DNA of 61,945 nucleotides from Vulcanimicrobiota bacterium (GCA_013290125.1 JABCYQ010000017.1:1-61945), one strand, 5' to 3'. Shown: positions 51,406 to 60,595, counted from the first letter of the stretch. Notes: generated by a model from the letters alone, not told the origin. Translations and numbers: made by a program.

Positions 51406-52070
51406 GATTGCCCGGACCGACGCCGTTGTTGGCGCGCGCGCGGCCGCTCTTGCGCGGTCGCGATCCTCTCTGCCTGCGGTGCGGTGTCTCGAGTGGGTAC
51501 GACCGAGGCGAACGTGAGTGTCGTGTCGCCGTATTTCGTCGATCGAAGCACGCGCAGCGATGTGGGCAGTGCTACTTCCTCGCCGCTGCGATGCTCGACG
51601 ACGACCATGCCGTCTGGTGCGACAAGACTGCGCTGCATCAGCGTCACAAGCTCGTCGCGTGCGCCGCGATCGTACGGCGGATCAACGAGTACGATGTCGA
51701 ATACTCCGCGCAATCTGCGCAATGCGCGCAGCGCAGTTATCGGCATGATCCGAAATCGATCTTTGTCGCCGATCACCGCCACGGCGTTACGGCGAACGGT
51801 CATCGCGGCAGCCGCGTCGCTTTCGACGAAGACCACTGAAGCTGCGCCGCGCGAGATCGCTTCCAACCCAAGTGCGCCTGAGCCGGCGAACAAGTCGAGC
51901 ACGCGCGCGCCTTGCACGCGTTTTTCAAGCACTGCGAACAGCGCTTCCCGTACCTTGGCGGACGTTGGTCTCGTCCTCTCGCCGCGCGGGGCCGCGACCA
52001 CACGCCGAGCGCTCCTGCCTCCGGACAATCGCATGGTGGCTCTAGTTGGACGCGTCGTCGTGTCCTTCAT
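51402..52070 (-). CDS. rsmD: 16S rRNA (guanine966-N2)-methyltransferase RsmD
   Basis: 222 residues. GERTRPTSAKVREALFAVL near the start, motif I VLDLFAGSGALGLEAISRGA and the catalytic DPPY in IVLVDPPYDRG. Methylates G966 of 16S rRNA during 30S assembly. The 30-residue C-terminal tail is basic and probably disordered. The 335-base gap upstream (52071-52405) holds the structured element copy 2 on the opposite strand. Confidence 0.94.
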   Translation of the reverse strand: MKDTTTRPTRATMRLSGGRSARRVVAAPRGERTRPTSAKVREALFAVLEKRVQGARVLDLFAGSGALGLEAISRGAASVVFVESDAAAAMTVRRNAVAVIGDKDRFRIMPITALRALRRLRGVFDIVLVDPPYDRGARDELVTLMQRSLVAPDGMVVVEHRSGEEVALPTSLRVLRSTKYGDTTLTFASVVPTRDTAPQAERIATAQERPRARQQRRRSGQS

Positions 52071-52106
52071 TTAGCATCGCAACATCCGCCGCCAACATCC
52101 GCACGA

Positions 52107-52377
52107 CATGCCAGCGAGTACGCTCCGTCGTTCGCATCCAGCTCACTCGGTCGTTCGACTTCCTTGTCGCTCTCGCCATCCATGGCTCCGCTCCTCGTCA
52201 GACGCCTCGCTTTGGCATGCCGTGCGGACGTTTTCCCACGGCCGTGCCGCGACGCATAAACGGCGATGCCGTGAAGAGGGGCGTCTGAGGCAGCGAAAGC
52301 CGCCGAAGTCGAGCGGCGGAGGTTGGTCATCCCGATGATCCGCCGCGTCCCCGATAACGGCATCGCCGTTTATGCGT
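52107..52377 (+). repeat. Structured repeat element, copy 2 (candidate RNA)
   Basis: Partner of 39955-40225. Helices: 52107-52118 with 52206-52219; a perfect 21-bp stem 52252-52272 with 52357-52377 (ACGCATAAACGGCGATGCCGT and its complement) where copy 1 has a different, shorter paired sequence; hairpin 52289-52304 on GAAA; hairpin 52314-52319 with 52340-52345. The 72-base core 52281-52352 matches copy 1 at 69 positions. The whole 52071-52405 gap shows no other gene. Confidence 0.65.
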
Positions 52378-52405
52378 GGCGGGTCGAAAAGGTCGGCTTC
52401 GCGCG

Positions 52406-54544
52406 CTACGACGTTATGCGAAGGGAGGCCGAGCGTTCGCGGGCGTCGAGCGCCCGCTTGAGCGCCGCGTTTGCGGCGGTCTTGAGTCCGGGATCGCGGG
52501 AGAAGATCACGTCTACTTCTTTTTTCGCCTGTTCGAAGACCGGTAAGTCGCGGATGAGATCTGCGAGCCGCAATTCGGATTGCCCGTGCTGCCGCGTGCC
52601 GGCAAGATCTCCGCTGCCTCGCAGGCGGAAATCGGCTTCGGCTACTTTGAATCCGTCGTTGGTGGACGCCAAAATCTGTAAGCGTTCGCGCTCTTCTCCA
52701 GATCGTTCGGACGCGACGAGGATGCAGTACGATGCCTCGGCACCTCGCCCGACTCGCCCGCGCAGCTGATGCAATTGCGCGAGCCCAAACCGGTCCGCGT
52801 CGAGCACCACCATGACGCTCGCGTTCTGCACGTCGATGCCGACCTCGACGACCGTCGTGGCGATGAGCACTTGGATGAAGCCGCCGGCGAGCAGCCGCAT
52901 CGTCTCATCTTTCTGCCTCGTCGTCATCTTGCCGTGGAGAAGTGCGACGCGAAGTCCAGCGAACGCGCCGCGTCGCAACTCTTCCGCTTGCTCAACCGCC
53001 GAGTGTATCGCGTGTTCCGACTCGTCGATCGCGGCGCAGACGACGTATGCCTGTCGACCTTCGCCGACTTGCTCTCGGACGAAGGCGAAGATCTTCTCCT
53101 TCTGCTCTGGCGTGCGCACGAACGTCTTGACAGGGCGGCGGCCCGGCGGCAATTCGTCGAGAACGCTGAGGTCGAGATCGGCGTACAACGCTTGCGCGAG
53201 CGTTCGCGGAATCGGCGTCGCAGTCATCACAAGGGTGTGCGGCGTCCAGCCGCCCGCCTTCGCGCGAAGTTCCGCGCGTTGCAAAACGCCGAAACGATGT
53301 TGCTCGTCGATGATCGCAAGCCCGAGCGAGCTGAACTCGACATCGTCTGTGAGCAGCGCGTGCGTGCCCACGACAAGGTCGACCTCATTCGCCTTGATGC
53401 GCGAAATCGTCTCGGCTTTCGTCCGCGCGCGCAGCCCACCGACGAGGAGCGCCGTCTTGATGCCGCTTGCTCCCAAACGAGGGCCAAGCTTTTGGAAATG
53501 CTGCATCGCGAGGATTTCGGTGGGCGCCATGAATGCGGACTGATGACCAGCGCGGGAAGCCAAGAGAACGGCAGCGGCCGCGACTGCGGTCTTACCCGAC
53601 CCGACATCGCCTTGGAGAAGCCGGTTCATCGGCGAGGCGCGGAGCATATCGGCGGTAAGTTCCGCGACGCAACGCCTTTGCGCGGCGGTGAGACGGAACG
53701 GCATGAGGCTCTCGACATCGGCTGCGAAGGAAGCTCGCGCTTTCGCCGACGACATGCTCGCGAAATCCGGCGCGCGTGCGCCGGCATATGCGGCACGGCG
53801 GCGTGCCGCATGCGCCGCTAGCAGAAAGAACTCTTCGAACACGAGCCGCTCGCGCGCGAGCGCCGCTTCTTCGAGCGATGCCGGGGCGTGAATCGCGCGC
53901 AGCGCCCAATGCGCGTCGCGAAAAGAATGCCGCGCGTTCACGCTTGCCGGCAGCGGGTCCAACTCCCCGATCGACGCGTTATCGGCCTCAACGTCTTTGA
54001 GCGCGCGGGCGATCCACCTGCGAACGACGCGATTCGGCAATCCAGCTGTCAGGGCGTACACCGGCACGAGTTCGCCGATCAGTTCTTCGCCGACTGCGAC
54101 TACGCGATGCTGCGAGACGGACATCTTGGCGCCGGCAAGCGTGGTCTCGATTCGCCCGCGCACGAAGACGCGGGTTCCGACGCTGAGCTGCCTCGCGAGA
54201 TACGGGCGGCCGAACCAGATGGCTTGCAACTGGCCGGACCCGTCATCGATGACGGCGGTCGATTTCGATTTGACTCGACCGCGCAGCCGCACATGCGAGA
54301 ACTGGCGTATGATGCCGATGACATTTGCTTCGGTCGACGTACTGTTCGCGACGCTCGATATCTGTGAGATCTCGCGCAGATCGTCGTACCGATAGGGATA
54401 GTGGCGGATCAGATCGCCGACGGTGAGCACGCCCAGCCGAGCGAAAAGTGAAACAAGGGCCGGCGTGACGCCGCCGACTTCGCTCAGCGGCGTGCTCAGG
54501 CGGCTCGGCGGGACCTTTCGCGTCGGACTCGTCGCGCGCGCCAT
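52406..54544 (-). CDS. recG: ATP-dependent DNA helicase RecG
   Basis: 712 residues from ATG 54544, with CGGAG just ahead; GTG 54592 would add 16 residues without a ribosome site. The wedge OB-fold domain lies at about 60-200. Helicase motifs: I LLQGDVGSGKTAVA, Ia MAPTEILA, II IIDEQHRFG, III VMTATPIPRTLA, IV-VI VAIDESEHAIHSAVEQ and the end QLHQLRGRVGRG. Reverses stalled replication forks and moves Holliday junctions. It begins the leftward recG-rsmD-coaD series. Confidence 0.96.
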   Translation of the reverse strand: MARATSPTRKVPPSRLSTPLSEVGGVTPALVSLFARLGVLTVGDLIRHYPYRYDDLREISQISSVANSTSTEANVIGIIRQFSHVRLRGRVKSKSTAVIDDGSGQLQAIWFGRPYLARQLSVGTRVFVRGRIETTLAGAKMSVSQHRVVAVGEELIGELVPVYALTAGLPNRVVRRWIARALKDVEADNASIGELDPLPASVNARHSFRDAHWALRAIHAPASLEEAALARERLVFEEFFLLAAHAARRRAAYAGARAPDFASMSSAKARASFAADVESLMPFRLTAAQRRCVAELTADMLRASPMNRLLQGDVGSGKTAVAAAAVLLASRAGHQSAFMAPTEILAMQHFQKLGPRLGASGIKTALLVGGLRARTKAETISRIKANEVDLVVGTHALLTDDVEFSSLGLAIIDEQHRFGVLQRAELRAKAGGWTPHTLVMTATPIPRTLAQALYADLDLSVLDELPPGRRPVKTFVRTPEQKEKIFAFVREQVGEGRQAYVVCAAIDESEHAIHSAVEQAEELRRGAFAGLRVALLHGKMTTRQKDETMRLLAGGFIQVLIATTVVEVGIDVQNASVMVVLDADRFGLAQLHQLRGRVGRGAEASYCILVASERSGEERERLQILASTNDGFKVAEADFRLRGSGDLAGTRQHGQSELRLADLIRDLPVFEQAKKEVDVIFSRDPGLKTAANAALKRALDARERSASLRITS

Positions 54545-54629
54545 GGACTCCGTGGGATCAACGAGCGTTGGATGGGAGCGGACTGCGCTCACCCGCGAGG
54601 CGTTCGCGTCGCGGGTGATTTGGGCCCTC

Positions 54630-55628
54630 CTAGCGGCTCAGTGCGATGCCGCCGATGTAATTCGACAGCCGCGTGTGCGGGCCGCTGATCGTGCGGATCG
54701 GCGCGACATTGCCGTTCGCTCCCGGGCCGAACACGAGGATCGACGCGCCCGACGAGTTCGCCACGAAGATGTCACCACTCGCGTCGACTGCGACACCGCG
54801 TGGCGTGTTCAGTTCGGTCAACGGGCCAGCGATCGTCCGCGTGGGTGTCGCGTCTTTGTCTGAGTTCGGCGCGTAGACGGTGATGGAATTCCCGAACGCG
54901 TTTGCGGCGAAGATGTCGCCTGCCGCGTCGATCGCGACCGCGTCGCCGCATTGAGACTCGGGCGCGAGCCCGGTATGCGGACCGCGGATGTCATGTGTCG
55001 GGCTGGCGTCGCCCGAGCCGCCGCGCCTAAACTCCGTGATCGAGCTATTGTTATTGAAGACGTACAGCTTGCCGGCGCCCGTCGCGGATATGCCCTGTGG
55101 ATTGTATAACCCGGTTTGAAGGCCAACGATGATCGGATTATTGTTGACGCACCCCGACGCATTCGCTGGAAGAACCGAGACGCTGAAAGGTACTCCTCCG
55201 CCGTTGGCGGCGTACAGATGACCGCTTTGATCGAAGACGAGCGAGTTAGGGCCGCCCATCCCACCGCAGGAGATCGTCAGCAGTGCCGGCGCGGCGCCGT
55301 CTGCCGACGGAGGGTACGCGACGATTCGACTGTTGTTCAGATCCGTGGCGTAGAGATCGCCGTTCTGCGCGACGGTGACGCCGCCGAACGACGGCACGCC
55401 CGCGCCGGATCCGTTGATCGCGTGACGGGGTGCGACGTCGCCGTTATCGGACTGCCTGAAAGTCAGCAGGCTGTCTCCAATCGTCACGTAGACGTTGGCG
55501 CTCGAATCCGGCGTCAGACGATGAGCGCTTGGCGCGATCGGCGCGTTGACGACCGACTGACCGGAATGCGCGCAGCCCGCCGCGAGCGCAGCTGTCAACG
55601 CAAGAACACCGTATGAAAGTCTGTTCAT
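54630..55628 (-). CDS. NHL-like beta-propeller lipoprotein
   Basis: 332 residues from ATG 55628, with GGAGGG six bases ahead. The lipobox LAAGC puts Cys at about 19. The rest is repeats of about 45 residues with a shared pattern (PRGVAVDASGDIFVANSSGASILVFGPGANGNVAPIR, here cited in parts), so a six-blade propeller is likely. Similar proteins of acidobacterial and eremiobacterial genomes are annotated as NHL-repeat or hypothetical. Role unknown; perhaps a surface or periplasmic binding protein. Confidence 0.75.
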   Translation of the reverse strand: MNRLSYGVLALTAALAAGCAHSGQSVVNAPIAPSAHRLTPDSSANVYVTIGDSLLTFRQSDNGDVAPRHAINGSGAGVPSFGGVTVAQNGDLYATDLNNSRIVAYPPSADGAAPALLTISCGGMGGPNSLVFDQSGHLYAANGGGVPFSVSVLPANASGCVNNNPIIVGLQTGLYNPQGISATGAGKLYVFNNNSSITEFRRGGSGDASPTHDIRGPHTGLAPESQCGDAVAIDAAGDIFAANAFGNSITVYAPNSDKDATPTRTIAGPLTELNTPRGVAVDASGDIFVANSSGASILVFGPGANGNVAPIRTISGPHTRLSNYIGGIALSR

Positions 55629-55743
55629 GATCGCCCTCCGCGCTCGTCCTACCTGGACGGCACCTAGCGTCATCATACTCGTTCCCTGACCCCGTGGCAA
55701 CAAACGAGTCTTCGACGATGGCGACTCCGGGGGCGCAAATATC

Positions 55744-55817
55744 TGGAGGCGACACCCAGAGTCGAACTGGGGATCGGGCTTTTGCAGAGCCCTGCCTTAC
55801 CACTTGGCTATGTCGCC
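55744..55817 (-). tRNA. tRNA-Cys (anticodon GCA)
   Basis: Reading leftward: acceptor GGCGACA/TGTCGCC, D arm GCC...GGC, anticodon stem GGGCT/AGCCC enclosing CTGCAAA (anticodon GCA), T arm CCCAG-TTCGACT-CTGGG, discriminator T and an encoded CCA at 55746-55744. All stems pair fully. 74 bases. Confidence 0.95.
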
Positions 55818-55950
55818 GCGACCGCCCGATTTTCGGCGAGGTAGGCCTGCTCCCTCCCGGTACGGACCTGCCCTGCAGGAGTTCCTTTGCAGTACAAAGT
55901 AAACGCGGATGTCACATCGCGCACCACCGTGGTGCTAGAAGATCGCATAC

Positions 55951-56529
55951 GTGAAATATCCCGGTGCGGAGGCGGATTTGGCAGCGATCGCGTTAGGCTT
56001 GGATTCTGCACTCGCAGGCGAAAGTGAGAGCCGCGCGTTCGAAGCGCTCTTTCATCGCGAGTACAGGACGGTCGTCGCGATCGCGCGCCGCGTTCTTTTC
56101 GACGCACATGCGGCAGAGGATGTCGCGCAAGACGTCTTCGTCTCGTTCCATCGGCTCCATCCGCCGCAGGCCCCGTATGCCGCGCGCTGGCTACACGTCG
56201 CGGCGGCGCATGCAGCTCTGAACGAACTTCGCAGCCGCAAACGGCGCCAACGCAGAGAGATGGCGGATGCGATCGCGGCTGCGCCGGCCGCTGCTCACGT
56301 TCCCGACCCTGCCGCCGCGATCGCCGACGCCGAATTGCGTGACCGCGTCCGCTTCGCGCTGACGCGGATCGGCAAACGGCACGCGGCGGCTTTGGCCATG
56401 CGTCACGCCGGCCTCTCGTATGCCGAGGTCGGCGCAGCGCTCGCCCTGAACGCGAATCAAGTGGGCGCGTTGCTGCGCCGAGCCGAACTCGCGCTGAAGA
56501 AGGAGCTTGAAAATGGATCATCTCGCTGA
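55951..56529 (+). CDS. ECF-type RNA polymerase sigma factor
   Basis: 192 residues from GTG 55951. Region 2 is at about 30-90 (ALFHREYRTVVAIARRVLFD, then AEDVAQDVFVSFHRL). Region 4 is at about 130-180, with a helix-turn-helix around GLSYAEVGAALALNANQVGALLRRA. There is no region 3. It overlaps the anti-sigma gene by 17 bases, so the two are made together, and activity is probably held down by the anti-sigma until an envelope signal. Confidence 0.9.
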   Translation: MKYPGAEADLAAIALGLDSALAGESESRAFEALFHREYRTVVAIARRVLFDAHAAEDVAQDVFVSFHRLHPPQAPYAARWLHVAAAHAALNELRSRKRRQRREMADAIAAAPAAAHVPDPAAAIADAELRDRVRFALTRIGKRHAAALAMRHAGLSYAEVGAALALNANQVGALLRRAELALKKELENGSSR

Positions 56530-57661
56530 CGGCACGCTTCGACGGCTCGTCGACGATGGCGAAACCCTGGACGACATCCAGGCTTCGCATCTCGCGTCGT
56601 GCGCCATATGCCGCTCGAAGATGGCCGCGATCGTTGACGACGCCGGCCGCACGCACGACGTGTTTCTGCGCGCCCTGACGGCGGATGCATCGGGGGCGGA
56701 CAGCGATGATGCCGATAGCTCAAGCGCGTGGCGTTCGATATCGCCTCGTCTGATGCGTCGTCGGTCTGTGCTTCTCTCCGGGCCTTGGCTTATCGCTGCT
56801 ACTGCAGCGGCCGCTGCGGTCTGCCTGCTCGCGTTCACGCCCGTAGGTACGTATGCGCAGAACTTCCTCACGATCTTCGAACCCGAACAGTTCGTAGCGT
56901 TGCCTGTGAGCCGCAGTGAAATCGTGTCGCTACCCGATCTCACCCGCTTCGGCACGATGACGCAGCGCGTGGCGCCGCAAGTCCGCGATGTCTCCGGACA
57001 GGCCGCGGCTGCAGCCCTCGCCGGTTTCCCCGTAGAGGTGCCGACGTGGTTGCCGACTGGCACGCCGGCCGTGGCACGATATGCCGTCACGTCGGGTTCC
57101 GATTCTACCTTTACCTTTAGCGCGCGGAAGATGTCCGCGATGGCGCCACACGGCCGTCCGCTTGCGACCATGCCCCGAGCGCTGGACGGCGCCATGCTCG
57201 AGCTCAGGACTCGGCCGGCGGTCATCCTCGCGTACGGCGAACCCGTGAGCTCGCTTCGCGGATCGGAATCCTCGTCACGCCGCAATGCGAACGACGACGA
57301 ATCGCGAGGACGAGACTTCCCGCCTCTCGTGGTCGTGCAAGCGCCGGTGCCGTCCGTCAGGTCGACCGGTGCGACCGTCGCCGAGATCGAGGAATATCTT
57401 CTTCATCAACCCGGTGTTTCACCAGCTCTTGCGGCGCAGATCCGCGCCATCGGAGATCCAGCGACGACCGTTCCGATCCCGATCCCGATCGATCGCGCGT
57501 TTGGCCAGCGCGTGCGGGTACAAGGCGTCGACGGTCTCGGCATCGGCGATGACACAGGCGTCGGCGGCATCGTGATCTGGCAGAGAAACGGCATGATCTA
57601 CGGAGTCGCCGGCCAGCTTCGACAACGCGACATCCTCGCGATCGCAGAGAGCATGCGCTGA
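56513..57661 (+). CDS. Zinc-finger anti-sigma factor with large extracytoplasmic domain
   Basis: 382 residues from ATG 56513 (AAGGAG at 56499-56504). The first 80 residues are an anti-sigma head with HLASCAICR (HxxxCxxC zinc site). One membrane span lies at about 95-115 (WLIAATAAAAAVCLLAFTPV). The rest, about 260 residues, is outside and has a DUF4367-like beta pattern (FPVEVPTWLPTGTPAVARYAV and VVWQRNGMIYGVAGQL-like end). Likely binds the sigma factor encoded before it and releases it on an outside signal. Continues into the ABC exporter genes without a gap. Confidence 0.85.
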   Translation: MDHLADGTLRRLVDDGETLDDIQASHLASCAICRSKMAAIVDDAGRTHDVFLRALTADASGADSDDADSSSAWRSISPRLMRRRSVLLSGPWLIAATAAAAAVCLLAFTPVGTYAQNFLTIFEPEQFVALPVSRSEIVSLPDLTRFGTMTQRVAPQVRDVSGQAAAAALAGFPVEVPTWLPTGTPAVARYAVTSGSDSTFTFSARKMSAMAPHGRPLATMPRALDGAMLELRTRPAVILAYGEPVSSLRGSESSSRRNANDDESRGRDFPPLVVVQAPVPSVRSTGATVAEIEEYLLHQPGVSPALAAQIRAIGDPATTVPIPIPIDRAFGQRVRVQGVDGLGIGDDTGVGGIVIWQRNGMIYGVAGQLRQRDILAIAESMR

Positions 57662-58635
57662 TCGCGGCGGTAGCCGGCGTTCGTCCGCCGCGCGCCGACA
57701 GCGCGCGGGCGCCGGCAGTTTTCGCGGATGACCTGACGAAGTGGTACGGCGACATCGCTGCGCTGCGCGGACTATCCATGACGGTGCCGCGCGGCGAGAT
57801 CTTCGGCTTCCTCGGGCCGAACGGCGCCGGGAAGACCACGGCGATCAAGCTTTTCTTGGGATTGGCCCACCCGACATCGGGTCAGGCGCGGATTCTGGGC
57901 GCCCCGCCTTCCGATCTCGAGATGCGACGTCGCATCGGCTACTTGCCGGAGCTTTTCCGCTTCCAGGATTGGCTCAGCGCGCGCGAGGTGCTGGAGCTGC
58001 ATTGCGCGCTCGCCGGCGTCGCGCGTGCCCAGAGGCGCTCGGCGATCGACGACGTGCTCGAGCTCGTCGGGCTACGCGACCGCGGACAAGACCGCGTCGC
58101 ATCGTATTCCAAAGGTATGCAGCAACGTCTGGGTCTCGGCGTTGCGCTCGTCGCGCAGCCCGAAGTCGCATTTCTCGACGAACCCACGTCGGCGCTCGAT
58201 CCTCTCGGCCGGCGCGATGTCCGCGACGTCCTGAGAGCCGTGAAAGCGCGCGGGGCCACGGTCTTCTTGAACTCGCATCTTTTGAGCGAGGTCGAGCAGG
58301 TCTGCGATCGAGTCGCGATCGTCGATAAGGGTCGCGTCGTCGGCGGCGGTGATCTGGCCGACCTCCTCGGACGCTCGACCAAAGTGAAGATCAGATTGTC
58401 CGAGGCGTCGCCGAACGCAGGGGAGATCGCCGCCCGTTTTGGACGAGTGGAGCCGGGTATTGCCGAGACTTTGCTCGTCGACGGGATCGCAGACTCGAAG
58501 ATCCCAGATCTCGTTCGCGAGCTGGTCGCGGCGGGAGCCCGGATCGTCTCTGTCTCAAGCGAGATGGCGACGCTTGAAGAACGCTTTCTCCATTTACTCG
58601 TGAAGCCTGACGATGCAATTCCTGATCATCGCTAG
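57658..58635 (+). CDS. ABC transporter ATP-binding protein (no canonical start codon)
   Basis: 325 residues if a CTG at 57658, overlapping the anti-sigma stop (CTGA), is used. The first ATG (57778) is too late, because family sequence (FADDLTKWYGDIAALRGLS) is already running in the open frame before it, and no ATG, GTG or TTG lies in that stretch back to a stop at 57550. Motifs: Walker A GPNGAGKTT, Q-loop YLPELFRFQDWL, signature YSKGMQQRLGLG, Walker B VAFLDEPTSALDPL and the switch His in FLNSHLL. CcmA/DrrA-type partner of the permease that overlaps it at 58613. Target unknown. Confidence 0.85.
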   Translation: MIAAVAGVRPPRADSARAPAVFADDLTKWYGDIAALRGLSMTVPRGEIFGFLGPNGAGKTTAIKLFLGLAHPTSGQARILGAPPSDLEMRRRIGYLPELFRFQDWLSAREVLELHCALAGVARAQRRSAIDDVLELVGLRDRGQDRVASYSKGMQQRLGLGVALVAQPEVAFLDEPTSALDPLGRRDVRDVLRAVKARGATVFLNSHLLSEVEQVCDRVAIVDKGRVVGGGDLADLLGRSTKVKIRLSEASPNAGEIAARFGRVEPGIAETLLVDGIADSKIPDLVRELVAAGARIVSVSSEMATLEERFLHLLVKPDDAIPDHR

Positions 58636-59464
58636 GCTTACGCTTTTGGAGCTGGTCCGCCGCCGCGTCGTCGCGGCGGTGGGTGTCCTCACAGCGATCT
58701 GCATCGGTCTCACCGGTTGGGCGTTCTTCAAGTTGCACCAGTTCTCGCTCGCGCACGCCGCGTCAAGCGGAGGCCGCGGCGAAGAAGCGATGGCCAACGC
58801 CGTGCAGGTCATCCTGCTGGCCCATATGTTCGGTATGGTACTGGCTGTCGGCGCAGCGTTTCTTGCTGCGCCTTCAATCGCAGGCGATGTCGAGAGCGGC
58901 ATCGCGCTTGCGATCTTGCCGCGACCGCTGCGTCGCCGCGACGTGGTCATGGGAAGATTTTTTGGTTTAGCCGTAGCCCTCTGCGCCTACGTGTTCATCA
59001 CGGGCGCGCTCGAGTTCACTGTGATCCATTCGATAACGGGCTACGCGCCACCGCATCCGGCGGCGGCTCTGGCATACATCTGCTCGGGCGCGGTCGTGCT
59101 GCTTGCGCTGGGCATCGCGGGCAGCACGCGGTTCTCACCGATCGCCGTGGGCATCGTGTGTGTCGCGCTCTACGGCGTGGCGTGGATCGCACAGGTCGCC
59201 GATGCGGTCGCGACGGCGTATCACAACGGCGCGATCCGGACGGCGTGCACGGTCATCAGCCTCATCGTGCCGACTGGCGGATTATGGCGCGGCGCGATCT
59301 TCAGCCTCGAACCAACGCTCATGGTGGCTGCAAGCGCGCAGCTGACGGTCGATCCTATCACCGTCACGTCACCGCCGACCACGGCGTATCTTCTGTGGAC
59401 CGCCCTCTGGGTGGCCGGGATGCTTATCGCGTCGATCGCTTCGTTCGAGCGCCGCGATGTCTAG
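58613..59464 (+). CDS. ABC-2 type transporter permease
   Basis: 283 residues from ATG 58613, overlapping the ATPase gene by 23 bases. Six membrane segments, in the arrangement of ABC-2 exporters: first span after LELVRRRVVAAVGV, a periplasmic Ser/Gly loop, then DVESGIALAILPRPLRRRDVV, the usual cytoplasmic coupling element. It joins the ATPase to make an exporter of lipid, peptide or antibiotic type. Expression is likely controlled by the sigma factor at 55951. Confidence 0.85.
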   Translation: MQFLIIARLTLLELVRRRVVAAVGVLTAICIGLTGWAFFKLHQFSLAHAASSGGRGEEAMANAVQVILLAHMFGMVLAVGAAFLAAPSIAGDVESGIALAILPRPLRRRDVVMGRFFGLAVALCAYVFITGALEFTVIHSITGYAPPHPAAALAYICSGAVVLLALGIAGSTRFSPIAVGIVCVALYGVAWIAQVADAVATAYHNGAIRTACTVISLIVPTGGLWRGAIFSLEPTLMVAASAQLTVDPITVTSPPTTAYLLWTALWVAGMLIASIASFERRDV

Positions 59465-60026
59465 GACTAAGGCGCTCGTCTACGTCCTATACGCTCTCGT
59501 CGTGGTCGCGTTGTCGATCTCGCCTCTGTATTTCGCTCGTTATCTCGCCGCGCAGTCGGCGCTGTCGCAGGCGGCGCGTCAGTATGCGGATCTGCCATCG
59601 TGCAGTCGGACAGCCCAGTTGCCCGATCCGCGTAAACCGGTCGCCGCGTCCGCCTTGTCAAGTTCGCCGTGCCGTCTTACGGGCGCGATCGTGGTCGACA
59701 AATCGTACACCGGAGGTCTCGGCTCTGAATCGTACGCGCTCGGCTTGCGCGATGACGCGGGAGTGGGTCGTTCGGCGGTGCTCGGCGGCCCGGGCGACGC
59801 CGCCTTCTTCAACCGTGTGAACTCAGGCATGCGCGTGATCTTGCAGCTGAACGGAGATCGCGCGATGTTGATCGGCGACGGTGCTGGCCAGATTCAGACG
59901 CGCGATAATCCCGACGACATTGCGCGGCGAAATGCCCTTTCGGTTACGCTTTTCGGATCCCTGACCGGATTGGAGTTCATCGCCATCGCCGCGCTGCTTG
60001 TCGGCCGGCGGCGGGCTGCTTCTTAG
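59457..60026 (+). CDS. Membrane protein of unknown function, ABC operon
   Basis: 189 residues from ATG 59457 (overlap of eight bases with the permease). Two membrane spans, one near each end (about 8-28 and 165-183), with about 130 residues outside between them. That middle part has two Cys (PSCSR and SPCRL) and a beta-rich, OB-like pattern. May be an accessory of the exporter or its cargo's first receptor. No family recognised. Its end overlaps the convergent prepilin gene by four bases. Confidence 0.65.
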   Translation: MSRTKALVYVLYALVVVALSISPLYFARYLAAQSALSQAARQYADLPSCSRTAQLPDPRKPVAASALSSSPCRLTGAIVVDKSYTGGLGSESYALGLRDDAGVGRSAVLGGPGDAAFFNRVNSGMRVILQLNGDRAMLIGDGAGQIQTRDNPDDIARRNALSVTLFGSLTGLEFIAIAALLVGRRRAAS

Positions 60027-60481
60027 TTGAGCGACGCGTGGATTCCGGAAGCCTGGCAGTAGCGGATTCCAGTTATGCCGGCGCTGTAACCGTATAAACC
60101 CGTGAGCGTGCTCGTGTCATGATTGTTGTGATCCAAGATCTTGTACGCTTCCGAGGGTAGGCACGCGCCGTTCCCCGGTTCTACTAAGATATATCCGAGA
60201 CCGTCCGCAGGATCGATCGGCGCCGCGCTGAGATACGCATTGCCTGCACCACCGAACGACGCGACCGTCACCGGGCCGGCGGGCGGATACTGTCCGCCGT
60301 TGTCGACGGCGTATTCTTCCATCGCAGTCGCGATCTGCTTTTCGTTGCCTTCGCACGCCGCCGCGAGCGACTCCGCTCGCGCGTGGATGAAATTTGGGAT
60401 GAGAATGGCAGCCAAAATCGCGATGATCGCGACGACGATCATCAACTCAATCAAGGTGAATCCGCGTTTTGTTCCGGCCAT
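60023..60481 (-). CDS. Type IV pilin-like/type II secretion pseudopilin
   Basis: 152 residues from ATG 60481. Class III signal: KRG before the cleavage site, then FTLIELMIVVAIIAILAAILIPNF, the prepilin helix, with the fifth-residue Glu. The mature domain is short and has two Cys (AACEG and GACLP or YCQASG) that could bond. It may be a minor pilin or T2SS pseudopilin. No pilus assembly gene is nearby, so it is an orphan here; prepilin peptidase must be encoded elsewhere. Confidence 0.88.
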   Translation of the reverse strand: MAGTKRGFTLIELMIVVAIIAILAAILIPNFIHARAESLAAACEGNEKQIATAMEEYAVDNGGQYPPAGPVTVASFGGAGNAYLSAAPIDPADGLGYILVEPGNGACLPSEAYKILDHNNHDTSTLTGLYGYSAGITGIRYCQASGIHASLN

Positions 60482-60595
60482 CGGGCTGCCCCCCAAGAAA
60501 GCTTTGGCCTCTTGAAGGTGGACCCGCGCGCTCGAACGTCCGTTACACGCTGCGTGCGAGGCGTGATTGCCGGCACCTCATATGAGTCGATATGT

